Assembly: GCA_037074705.1 (NCBI GenBank)
Contig: CM073592.1
Coordinates: forward strand, 30,848,629 to 30,912,628
Length of the DNA stretch: 64,000 bases
Direction: 5' to 3'
DNA from: Zhengitettix transpicula
Taxonomy: Eukaryota; Arthropoda; Insecta; Orthoptera; Tetrigidae
Every line of letters starts with the position of its first letter. Position 1 is the stretch's first letter. The translations under genes and the position numbers were made by a program. Shown here one piece after another: positions 37,201 through 46,800 of the stretch. The notes beneath the pieces were generated by a model that saw only the letters and a program-made list of their open reading frames with translations, was not told the origin of the DNA and did no database searches.

Positions 37201-39557
37201 GAAGGCAGTGACGTCACGGATGAGTGTAGATAGAGAATATAACCGAAGGGACTTTCTGGCGGAGAGGATACCTGAAGGAGTGGGCGATGACGTCACAGAT
37301 TGACACAATTTAATTGCATATATGTCAGTAATTACGAGTAGTCAATTAATAATTCTATCCGTACGTGTCTTAGAATCATCAGGATAATGACAAGCCTTCT
37401 TTTTACTCCCATTTAACCGCCTGTGTGGCCAAGCAATTATTTTGCATTTATACATTATTGATGAGTTAATTTCAAGTCTACCGTTATTATTATTATTTTA
37501 TTAGTGGGATTTATTTCTCAGAGACGAATGAATACAGAATTATCCAAAATTATCTCGCGTCAGTTTGATTTTCCTTCGGATTCAATGACCAGAAATTTGA
37601 TTAACCTAATGGATTAAACGTTATATTTAGATTTTTATATGGATTTCTTTTGTTCAAGAAAATATTCACATAAAAAAAATTATTATTGTGTCTTGGAAGT
37701 GAAAATATAACTTATTTCGAACTTTTCGCCGTTACTCACAAATTATTTGGCGTTCATTATAATAATAGGATATTATGTTATTTAGATCCTACATTTTCCT
37801 GTAACGTGAAGGAGGGAAGTGAAGTACCGTTGGATTTACTGATGAACAATAGCTGTGTATTCCACGTCAGAAAGGTCTAGTAGATATTTCAAACTCTCGG
37901 AAAATGTTTCTCATGACATATGAACGTTCAGATCTGGAAAAGTTTTCGGTTGATGGGTTACGATTCTCAAAACGCCAATGATGTCGCGATAATCACAATT
38001 TTCATACTACTGCCATGTACAAGTGTTAACGAGTTGAACCGATAAAAAGTTCTTTTATAATACCTTAGAAACTTTAATTATTGCTTTAAATTAGGGAAAG
38101 AAATGGGATTTTTCTGGTTTTGAAATGCTGTTTAATCCATCTCTTCTGCGAAAAAAATAATAATACCAGATTTATTATATAAAAAAATGTATTCTGTTAA
38201 AAAAATGTAATAATTATACTGATTGTAATGATTTTCAGGTGGTGGTGCCAGTGACTACCTGAGATACACACGAATGTCTGTATTGAGCAACAGTGAATGC
38301 GACTTAAAACTTGGACTGACCCTCACGGCCAATGACTTGTGTGCTGAAGGAATTGGAAATACTTGTCCTGTAGGTAACATTTAATATTATTATCTTTAAT
38401 ATTTACGACGAAGGTCATGTTTGCAGGTTCAGTACCAACTTTTCTAAAACTTTTCTCCCATTTGCTTGAACACATGCCACCACATTTAGATTTTAAGTGT
38501 TTGAATTATTTATAGTTGAGCGAGAAGAGAGGTAAGAGGTATGTTTGTTCGTCCAACGTCTGTGACGGAGGAAAATCAAGAATAAATGCATTGTGTAGTG
38601 CGGTTTGTGACTACTGAAATAATAGCGGGACGAGGAATCCGCCTGTTTATGGAGAACACACCATGACACGTGTCGTGTGCACGTCACGAGGAATCCCGAA
38701 AATCACTGCAAGTGATCGACTGATCACTATGGACCAACTTCGTCTTGTGGTGCCAATAAATCGCGGTTCCGTACACGGCATTACCGAAAAACTTACTCGC
38801 AATGTCCTCACGATTAATTGTTTGAGGAGCAAAATTAAACTAGAATGGCCTTTATACCTGGGCCACTTGAATTGGTGCATTACTGTCACTGCGGTACGAA
38901 CCGTGGTGTCACCATTTTGCACCGGAGAGAAAATGGATGAGCAAAGAATCGAAACATTTGGAAATAAAAAATTTACTCCTGATTGATAACCAAATGCAGA
39001 CAAAATAAGTGATAATATAAATACCACACAACGTTTCTGGGATCCTTTTTCTTTTCTTCAGGTGGTAAGAAGAGCCCAGAGGGAAACAACTGCACTCGTC
39101 CGTTGACAAAACTCAACAGCTTTGGCTCTTTTTCTCTAGGCTCTTCTTAGCAAGTGAAGAAACGTTGTGTGGTATTTATATTATCACTTATTTTGTTTGT
39201 ATTTGGCTATATTTCTTATAATTAAAATTTCATTAGATTTTTTGGCATCTTATCCATTTTCATCAAATTTTCGTTATAATTCCTCATTGATCTGTGGGTA
39301 TAAGAATGACGCGTGCTTTGAGAATTGTTGTTTCAGAATCCTTCGTTTTATTGCATTGACTCTACCTGTGCTTTCCGCAGGGTGATAATGGAGGACCGTT
39401 GGTCATCGAGGAATTACCGAGTGAACAGTACACTGTTATCGGCATCATCGCGTTCGGAGCATCTAGCTGCGAAAGTGGATCACCTACGGGCTTTACCAGA
39501 GTCACATCTTACCTCTCTTGGATAAACACTAACACTGGCATTCAGATTATCCCGTAG
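34207..39557 (+). CDS. SPH-D: secreted S1A serine protease homolog, catalytically dead (271 aa)
   Basis: Exons: 34207-34251, 34828-34876, 35868-36030, 36117-36268, 36624-36722, 38239-38369, 39381-39557 (816 nt, in frame). Signal peptide MKLLLVILALCVVSQ, then a basic propeptide (FRRLRG) and activation site SSR40-I41 (RIYQAEG). GGTLISVNYVLTSALA has Leu82 at His57 and Ala83 at Cys58; SDDDSIALIQI has Ser124 at Asp102; NTCPGDNGGPL has Asn216 at Ser195. Cysteines 168-182 and 191-220 are kept. Intron 3 is only 86 bp and uses GTTGGG as its donor, an unusual but GT start. Intron 2 carries a family 1 repeat, intron 5 a cluster of TGACGTCA sites, and intron 6 a foldback element and an unidentified open frame. 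Last of the three plus-strand tandem genes; it faces SPH-E tail to tail. Function unknown. Confidence 0.9.
35010..35275 (+). mobile_element. Dispersed repeat family 1, diverged copy
   Basis: Diverged match from a T-run through GGAAGGGATTTGAAAG, GGTACTTGTCCCACG and GCCTCGACCATTTAAGG. It lies in intron 2 of SPH-D. The tail is missing. Confidence 0.7.
36808..37295. promoter_or_regulatory. Cluster of CRE-like TGACGTCA sites in an intron
   Basis: Three perfect TGACGTCA octamers (36808-36815, 37209-37216, 37288-37295) and one TGACGTCC (36820-36827). The first pair form an 18-bp perfect palindrome GACGTCACTAGTGACGTC. TGACGTCA is the CREB/ATF site. They lie in intron 5 of SPH-D. They could be an enhancer or part of an unrecognised insertion. 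Confidence 0.35.
38663..38986 (+). CDS. Unidentified 107-aa open frame inside intron 6 of SPH-D
   Basis: An uninterrupted plus-strand frame with no recognised motif. The opposite strand is also open over much of the same stretch (38647-39027). Base composition is less AT-rich than the surrounding intron, and a family 2 foldback follows directly. It is most likely the remnant of a transposable element rather than a gene. No function is proposed. Confidence 0.2.
   Translation: MTRVVCTSRGIPKITASDRLITMDQLRLVVPINRGSVHGITEKLTRNVLTINCLRSKIKLEWPLYLGHLNWCITVTAVRTVVSPFCTGEKMDEQRIETFGNKKFTPD
38985..39220. repeat. Foldback element family 2, third copy with damaged right core
   Basis: Arms about 38985-39066 and 39147-39220. 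The right arm goes from TTCTTAGCAAGTGAAG straight into AAACGTTGTGTGG; CTGACGA and most of stem II are deleted. It lies in intron 6 of SPH-D. Confidence 0.8.
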
Positions 39558-39637
39558 AGAAGACAAGGGAATGACAAATTCTTCAAAGACTTCAACTGTA
39601 CCACCAAACATATTGTAGTTAACGCCAAATGTACTCA

Positions 39638-39647
39638 AATAAATAAA
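39638..39647 (+). promoter_or_regulatory. Poly(A) signals of SPH-D
   Basis: Two overlapping AATAAA hexamers (AATAAATAAA) about 80 nt after the stop. Confidence 0.6.
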
Positions 39648-39805
39648 TTAAGGATTGTTTTCCGACACCACCTGTCGTAGAGTTTTCATTTATTTGACAT
39701 TAATGTAACATAAAGAGCACAACCCTTGTCCATATACGCCTCTCGCAGTTCAAGTTATTTACATCGATGTTATTAATTTTAATATAAGACTTAATTTTAT
39801 TATAA

Positions 39806-40288
39806 CAACAAGCTGGGTGCCCGGCGTTTCCCGGGTATTTATTTATATAAACCCTGAAATGTAATTAATTCCACATTAATCTGTTATTCAAGAAATGAAT
39901 TATCGTACCTATGCAGATGGAATGCTTATTTAATCATAACCCGGAAGTGCGTCTAGAGAAGCATAAATAGTCCTGAAAATAAATAATATCAAAATTATTC
40001 TACTAAAAAATATATTTCGGTGCTCTGTAACGATAAAGAATGCATGCACTAAGTGTGTTCCTTTTCCATGCTCTAAGGAGTTGTAATTATACACGTAAAA
40101 CATCGGTAGTAACACTGTCAATCTCTTTGGCCCTCGAAAAATATTTATCCGACTCAAATATCGGCCGTTTTAACTTGTTTGAAAATATCCACTCCCGCTC
40201 CTGGGGAAGAATATGTGTACCGATTTTTGTTGCAATCTGTCCGCGCGTTTAAATTTGAATAGAAATTAACGTAAATACATACATACAT
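39806..40288 (+). mobile_element. Retroposon with (CATA)n tail
   Basis: Starts GCTGGGTGCCCGGCGTTTCC, contains CAAATATCGGCCGTTTTAAC, and ends in an ACATACATACA tail directly before a family 1 copy. The same start, middle and tail occur at 47885-48562. The tail and dispersed copies suggest retroposition; no coding region is seen. Confidence 0.6.
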
Positions 40289-40289
40289 T

Positions 40290-40780
40290 TTTTTTTAGGG
40301 CAACAGGCTACATGAGGGTGATCCACATTGGGCAACTCCCCTTTAATAGCATAGGAAGGGATTAGAAAGGGGGGATGCGGAAGGGTAGAGGAAGGTAGCC
40401 AAGGGTAACTAGGGCCCCCGGGCTATGGTTTAAGGATCCTACCCGGCATTCGCCTAAAGAAATGCAGGGAAAACCCTAGAAAAACCTGCATCGGGTAGGT
40501 CGGGCATTGGGTACTTGTCCCACGCCCTTCCGATAGCGGGAGAGGAGTTTGCTGTGGGGACGCAGCATTCCATTCTCCGTGCCTCGACCAGCTGGCCGAC
40601 TATTCCAATAGGAATAGCGGACAACTCTTGCCGTATGCCCAAGGTCTGCGACCCCGGAACATACACCTCTCAAAACAGACCATGGTGCCTCGGCATGTGG
40701 GAACCTTAGTTCAAAAAAAAAAAACCAGAGAGATGTGAGAGCATCCCCAAAGGTAGCCCCCGCCAGAGCTCTCTGGGAAG
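40290..40780 (+). mobile_element. Dispersed repeat family 1, near full-length copy
   Basis: From AGGGCAACAGGCTACATGAG to the CATCCCCAAAGGTAGCCCC tail. With the 58488 copy it defines the full family: about 480 bp, GC-rich, ending after a poly-A-like run. It has no convincing protein. Confidence 0.85.
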
Positions 40781-40827
40781 GTTCACTTGCGAGAAATCCT
40801 CTTAGGGACATACATACAAATATACAT

Positions 40828-40829
<2 letters not shown>

Positions 40830-40910
<81 letters not shown>

Positions 40911-40921
40911 TAGATAGATAG
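40830..40921. repeat. Compound microsatellite (TA)n(GA)n(GATA)n
   Basis: About 24 TA, then about 14 GA, then about 4 GATA units. Confidence 0.95.
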
Positions 40922-42254
40922 ATTCAGTTTCAGAGCTGTCAATAAGTGTCCCCCTAGGACTAGAGATAAAAGAGGAATGATCTAAAATGATGGAGCCTTT
41001 GTTCATGAAAAGTACATATATTTGTATAGCACGTATCCTCGAGATTTCCAAAAGTCTTGAAATGCTCACTAGTTACTAGCCTCACAAACGGCGCCGTCGC
41101 AGTTGGAACAATCTTTCAGAACGACTCATTTACTTTCCTGCATCTAAGTGCCTCTGAGGATACAAATTATTTTGTGAGGCTAAAGTTGATCCTATGACCG
41201 CGTAGTATTCCTCGGGAAGGACTTCTTCCATTGTACATGAAACCTGTTTTCAGTCGTGTTTAATTGTATTTATTTTTTGTTACACAAGCTTCTGAACATG
41301 ATTTACGTTCATTACCTGAAGACAGTCGATACGACCATATTTCAAAGATTGTTTTTATTAATTGCGGAAATTGAAAATATACTCTTATGTTATTCTACTG
41401 CGAACAAAGAACGGTATAACTCAATTTTAATTTTATTGTTATTAAGTCTTCTTCCTACTGTCAGGTCCTCGGACTTGTCCAGTAAATTATGACGTGACCT
41501 GAGCTTCTTCCTTGATCACCTATTATCTTTAAGTCGTGTAGCAACTGCACTCTTTTCCTCCCACGACCCTGGAACTCCATCCATGTGTCCAATGTTCGTC
41601 GTGCAGTAAACAATTTATTCTTAGGATGCGTTCGATCTAGTTTACTTTTCTCTTAAAAACTTTGGCCAACGAGGATCTAGACTTACTTACTCTTCTCCAT
41701 GTTTCTGTCTCCTTCATTTTTCCAATTATTCCCTAAGAATATATGTCAAAACGTCCGAGGTATTTCTTCTCCCTGTTTCTTAATGACCTTAGAGAAGCCA
41801 TTTTCTGACTCATACCAGCGTCCCCAAGTGTTCATTATCAGATCATGTAAAAACCTCATATCCAAAATATGTTCTTTGAGTGTGGTGTCCTCCAATATTT
41901 AGCAGTAGTGATTATAAATTTAATTTCACTTTGACCAAAATTAAGTAACTTCTAAACAAGTTTGAAATAGTTAAAATATGTCATTTTGTTATCCCACGTC
42001 ACACTGAAGTTTATGATGTGATCTTTCTGTCGCCGGAAAATCATTTTTAAAAAAATATCAGCAGGAAATGGAAAATCTTGATGGAATAATGTGATGTTAA
42101 TGGATAATTTGACTTGATTGAAAAACATTTGGAATCTTTACTGAGGAATGGAAAATTTTGTGTGTCGTTGTTTCATATAAGTCGATAAATCGATTAATAC
42201 AGTCAACGACAGTTTCGTTGTTTGCTTGACTTAATTCTTCTAATTTCCCTGTCA

Positions 42255-42571
42255 GAGCTGCCTTCTGCACTGGTTGAGGCACGGTGAAGGGAATGCTGCA
42301 TCCCCACAGAACTCCCCTCTTCCGCAATTGAAAGGGCGTGGGACAAGTACCGAATGCTCGACCTACCTGATGCAGGTTTTTTAGGGTTTGTCCTGCATCA
42401 CTTTTAGGCAAATGCCGGGTAGAATCCTTAAAATATAGCCCGGGGACCCTCGTTAAACCTTGTCTTCCTTCCTCTACCCTTCCGCATCCCGCCTTTCAAA
42501 TCCCTTCCTATGCTATTAAAGGGTAGTTGCCACCTTGAGGGTTACCCTCATGTAGCCTGTTACTCTAAAAA
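42255..42571 (-). mobile_element. Dispersed repeat family 1, head two-thirds
   Basis: Minus-oriented copy from TAGCCTGTTACTCT (head, right end) to GAGGCACGGTGAAGGG (left end). Confidence 0.8.
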
Positions 42572-43370
42572 ATCCTGTTGAGATTCATAGTTCAATATAC
42601 ATTCTTTCTACTGTAACAACAGCCTTTAAACTAATCGTAAACCGTGTTTAAATATTGAAATATTGTATCTAAAACAAATTAAAGATAACCACGCAATATT
42701 ACGTAAAGTATAGACTTTGAAGTGCCTAATCAAAAAAAAAGAAACATAAAGTAGGTTACGCAAATGATGACTCCATGTAAAAAGGATAGATAAAAACCTC
42801 TTCAAACGATTTAATTTGCTTTCAAAGTGATACAGATTTCATTGAATACGAAATTTACGCAAGTATCAAATCTTTATCTTCAGATAGAAGGGACAATAGT
42901 TAGCCAGTAATTAAAAATGTCAAAGTAATACCGTAGCGTTCCCTAAAATTATCTGTTTAAATTTTTTTTCAACGTTCAGTGTTAAAGACATATTTAATTA
43001 ACAGAGGCCGTACACACTATTCTGAAATTCGGCTTATTAATATTAGAAAATGTATGGATATATCCTGAAAAAAGATGAAAAAAGTGACTTAAGAGTACTT
43101 TAAGGTATTATAGGGAAATAAAATATTCAGGAGAAAGTTATGATTTTTAGCTTAGTATTAAAAGATTATCACAGAAGGTTGAGCACTAACCTTGACATTA
43201 TATTTTTTTAGTATAATAATTATTATCAATTTTTATTACAATTTCAATTGATGTTAAAGATTTAAATTCATAGAAACTAAATTATTCACACCTGCTTCTT
43301 TTATTATTATTAAGTGACATGGCAGACCAATAAATGAGATTGCTCATATATGTAAAATCATATGGATTAA

Positions 43371-43449
43371 TTTCCTTCCGCTTCCCCCCTTTTAAATCCC
43401 TTCCTATGCTATTAAGGGGAAGTTGCCCAATGTGGATCACCCTTAAAAA
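43371..43449 (-). mobile_element. Dispersed repeat family 1, short head fragment
   Basis: Minus-oriented first ~80 bp of the family (AATCCCTTCCTATGCTATTA), abutting the family 1H arm. Confidence 0.7.
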
Positions 43450-43450
43450 A

Positions 43451-43600
43451 ATGGTTCCGACACTTCGCCTAGAAGATGACGACAGAGCTTTTAGTCGTCG
43501 AAACGTTGCGTTCTACTTTAATTATGCAAAACCCGATTGAACTCCGAGAACAATATATTGAACAACTGCACCGGGAAAAGCTTCAATCTTTGAACTAATT
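43451..43600 (+). repeat. Family 1H element, single arm
   Basis: Same sequence as the right half of the palindrome at 12484-12693, here starting with the loop sequence GGTTCCGACACTTCGC and running to AAAAGCTTCAATCTTTG. Confidence 0.8.
43466..43510 (+). ncRNA. Hammerhead ribozyme-like core, family 1H single arm
   Basis: CGC, CTAGAAGA, T, GACGAC-loop-GTCGTC, GAAACGTT, GCG. Identical core to the minus-strand core at 12536-12580. Confidence 0.45.
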
Positions 43601-43798
43601 ATGTGGTCAGCTTCCAGAGATCAATCCTACCATCCCATCAACTGTTTGTTCATCAACTACGCCTAGCACGTTTTATCCACTGATATTCATTACGCTAATT
43701 TCAGCCGTCTACATTTATATGTTAACAATATATTAAGAATAGGAAACGTTGTGGGTCCTTTTACAATTCATTGATGATGGATACTGAGTGGATTTTAA

Positions 43799-43804
43799 TT
43801 TATT
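43799..43804 (-). promoter_or_regulatory. Poly(A) signal of SPH-E
   Basis: AATAAA on the minus strand, 35 nt after the stop of SPH-E. Confidence 0.6.
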
Positions 43805-43838
43805 AATAATTTATAGTGGTTAATAACAGGGGCCACTG

Positions 43839-46800
43839 TTAGGAGCAGTCCATAACGTTGCATATGGCGATGCCTGTTTCAGCCGATATCCAGTCGATGT
43901 ACGACGTAACTCTTGTAAATCCCGAAGGAAACGTGCTGTTACATCCGGATGATGCGAGGAAGCTGGATAATCCTATTACAACGGACTCGTACATCAATGG
44001 CCCACCTATATCTCCCTGAAAAAAAAAAAGTTTTCTTGACGAAATTGAAACTGAAAAAATGAAAAAAACGTCATTGTAAAATTACTATTCACGAATATGT
44101 GTCGTTGAGTGGATAAATAAATTCACTAAATGTCCAGTTATTGTTGATAACAGGGCGGTAGCCATTAGATGTATTTGATTAACAGAACAGGTAGATTCTT
44201 CTCTGGCCAATCACTGCTGAATACTCTGTAAATAACAGATGGACTGTAAAAACATTTTTTTTGTGCTAACAAATTGCCTTGAGACATTTTTATCTGGGCG
44301 TGAGTTCGTCTCATTCACAGATTTTGTTGGCGTCGTGGCCAAATTTAAGAACCCAAACTGTAGGGCTACCTTTGGGGAAGCCTTTTCCTTTCTCCGTTTT
44401 TGAATTAAGGTTCCCACAAGCCGAGGCACCTTGTTTTGAGAGGTGTATGTTTTGTATGTTCAGGGGTCACAGATCTTGAGCATACGGTAAGAATTTCCGC
44501 TATTCCTATTGGAATAGTCGGCCGGCTGCCTCCTAAACTGGTCGAGACACGGATAAGGGAATGCTACGTTCCCACAGAAAACTCTTCTCCCACCATCGGA
44601 AGGGCGTGGGACAACCACATGTTAATCTGGAAAATTTGTTGACAGTGGTGAGTTATTTAAAATATGCATAAAACAAGTTAGGTTAAAGAGACGTTAAAAA
44701 TCGGCAAGAAGTTCTGAAAAAGATATAGGAGTTTTTAAATTTTTTTTGAACTTCCTGACGATTTTTCACGCCATCTCTTCACCTTAACTTGTTGCTTTTT
44801 TCACTGCCTCTCTCTTTCTGTTTTTGTTATCTTCTTCGCTTGGAGTTACTCTCTACATATTTTTTTCTGATTTTCCAGACTATATTTCACGCCATCTCTT
44901 TAACCTGCCTCTTCCTTTCTGTTTTTCTTGATTTATTTTTTATTTTTCTTTACCTTTTGTTACTCACCTATCTACTCCAAGACAATGAAATACTCGAATA
45001 CTCTAAATAATAATGGAAATATGTTTTAGCAGAATTCCATATTATTCTATTACATACTTCAGGCGACCTCATTTGATTACTAATTCAAAAATTAATCTAG
45101 TCTATTAAAATATAATTCATGTTAAATGACTAAAAAAATTCAATTCAATACAATCGCAATATTAAATGCCTTTTTTCACTGGTCAGCATATTTCAGGACG
45201 TTTTGCGCGTGTCTCAAAATATTCTGCAGGTAGAAGCACTTACAGTTCGTTGTTATTATTTGACTCCAATTTAATGGTAAATTAGGTACTTACAGGACAG
45301 ATGGAGGGCAGTCCTCCGGCGCACAGAACATTAGCTCCAACACCAGCGTAATACTTCTCACATTCTTCATTCGTGATGACAGTCAAGTTAGCGTAGAGGA
45401 GGTCCGAACTGATTGGACCCTCTGAAATCAGTTAAACTTGCTATATTACTCTTTAGCGATGATATCGACTAGTTCAAATTCAACCACGCTTTATTTCCTG
45501 GATGGTAACAGGCTTTTTATCAATTGGTGTGAATTATATTTATTTACAGGGCTCGAGTTACCCCTTGGCTACCTTCCTCTATCCTTCCGCATCCCCCCTT
45601 TCAAATACCTTCCTATGCTATTAAAGAGGCGTTGCTGGCACGTGGATTACTCTCACGTAGCCTGTTACTCTAAAAAAAAGAATAACTTTAAAACCAGAGC
45701 CGATAATAACAATAGTGTTTAAGTGCTGAGAAGTCGGTTTATTTTTTTTAAAAAAATATTCACTTCAGTTATTGAACAGAAAGCTTTTTTATTTGAAACA
45801 GTAACACACCTGTAATTTTCCATTGCGCCTATGTTTTAACTTCATTTAAGTTTGAATTTAAATTTATTAGTGAACTTGCATCATCGCGAATTCCAACCCA
45901 TAAATGTTCTGTACAACAGAAACTTCTTTGGGGTCTTGTTATTGATTGAAAAATAACATCTTTAGAAGTATAATTAATTCATACTAACCTTTATTTTAAA
46001 TCTGGATTAAGAAAATTCGAATTCTATAGTACGCTTATTTAACAAACTGCTAGTATTTATTCAGCTGATTATAATGAATGACTATAGGAATGCATTAACT
46101 GCATTTTAGGTACTCACGAGGTGTAATGTAACCAAACCCCGAAACGACGGCCATTTCACCATCAAACGAATAGAATTCCATACTTCTTGGAGGCAGCAAA
46201 GCGGGACGAATGTATCCTGCAAAGGGAAATTTGGTCTTGATCTTGGCCAGAAGACAGGAAATACATTACACATCAACAGCTTCCACCTACTTAAAAATAT
46301 TTAAAATGTTGTGTAGAAAATATTCACCTGCAAACATTACTTTTCTTTCTGAAGACCTACTTAAATCTGCTGTGAAAGTTTATTAAGATCCTTTCAAAAA
46401 AGAAAAATATCCTTCATATCGATTATTAAAAGGGTATGAAGAAATGAAAATATTCCTTTCATTTCTAGACCCATTACCGGTAATTCAGAAATTAACCTTT
46501 CCCTCAATGATTTATACTAGTAAACGCCAAAAAAAACTTATTATAAAACATATTCGCTACAATCCACTGAATTTATTTTTCCAGCCCTTTCAGATTCTGT
46601 GTGATGTAAACTTCACTCCATGAACTTGTTCTATTGTAAGAGTTCTCTGATTACTTTCTCCCTTTATATTCGATTAAATTCGTAAACTCCTCAATTCCCA
46701 TTCTGCACGTCCACTAAATATTTAACCGGTTTGTTGATGTATATAAAAAATAATATAAACGATATCTTTATTCTTGCGTTAGTCACCTGTTTTGAACTGA

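Larger units (their letters stand above)
39648..43798. other. Convergent intergenic region between SPH-D and SPH-E, repeat-rich
   Basis: Contains a (CATA)-tailed retroposon, three family 1 pieces, a TA/GA/GATA microsatellite and a family 1H arm. The stretch 40930-42240 has no recognised feature. Confidence 0.6.

Noticed and set aside
40476..40811. Open frames in the family 1 repeats (40476-40811, 58640-58907, 42097-42411, 449-661)
   Set aside because: They lie in different copies of a dispersed repeat, and the frame is not maintained between copies.
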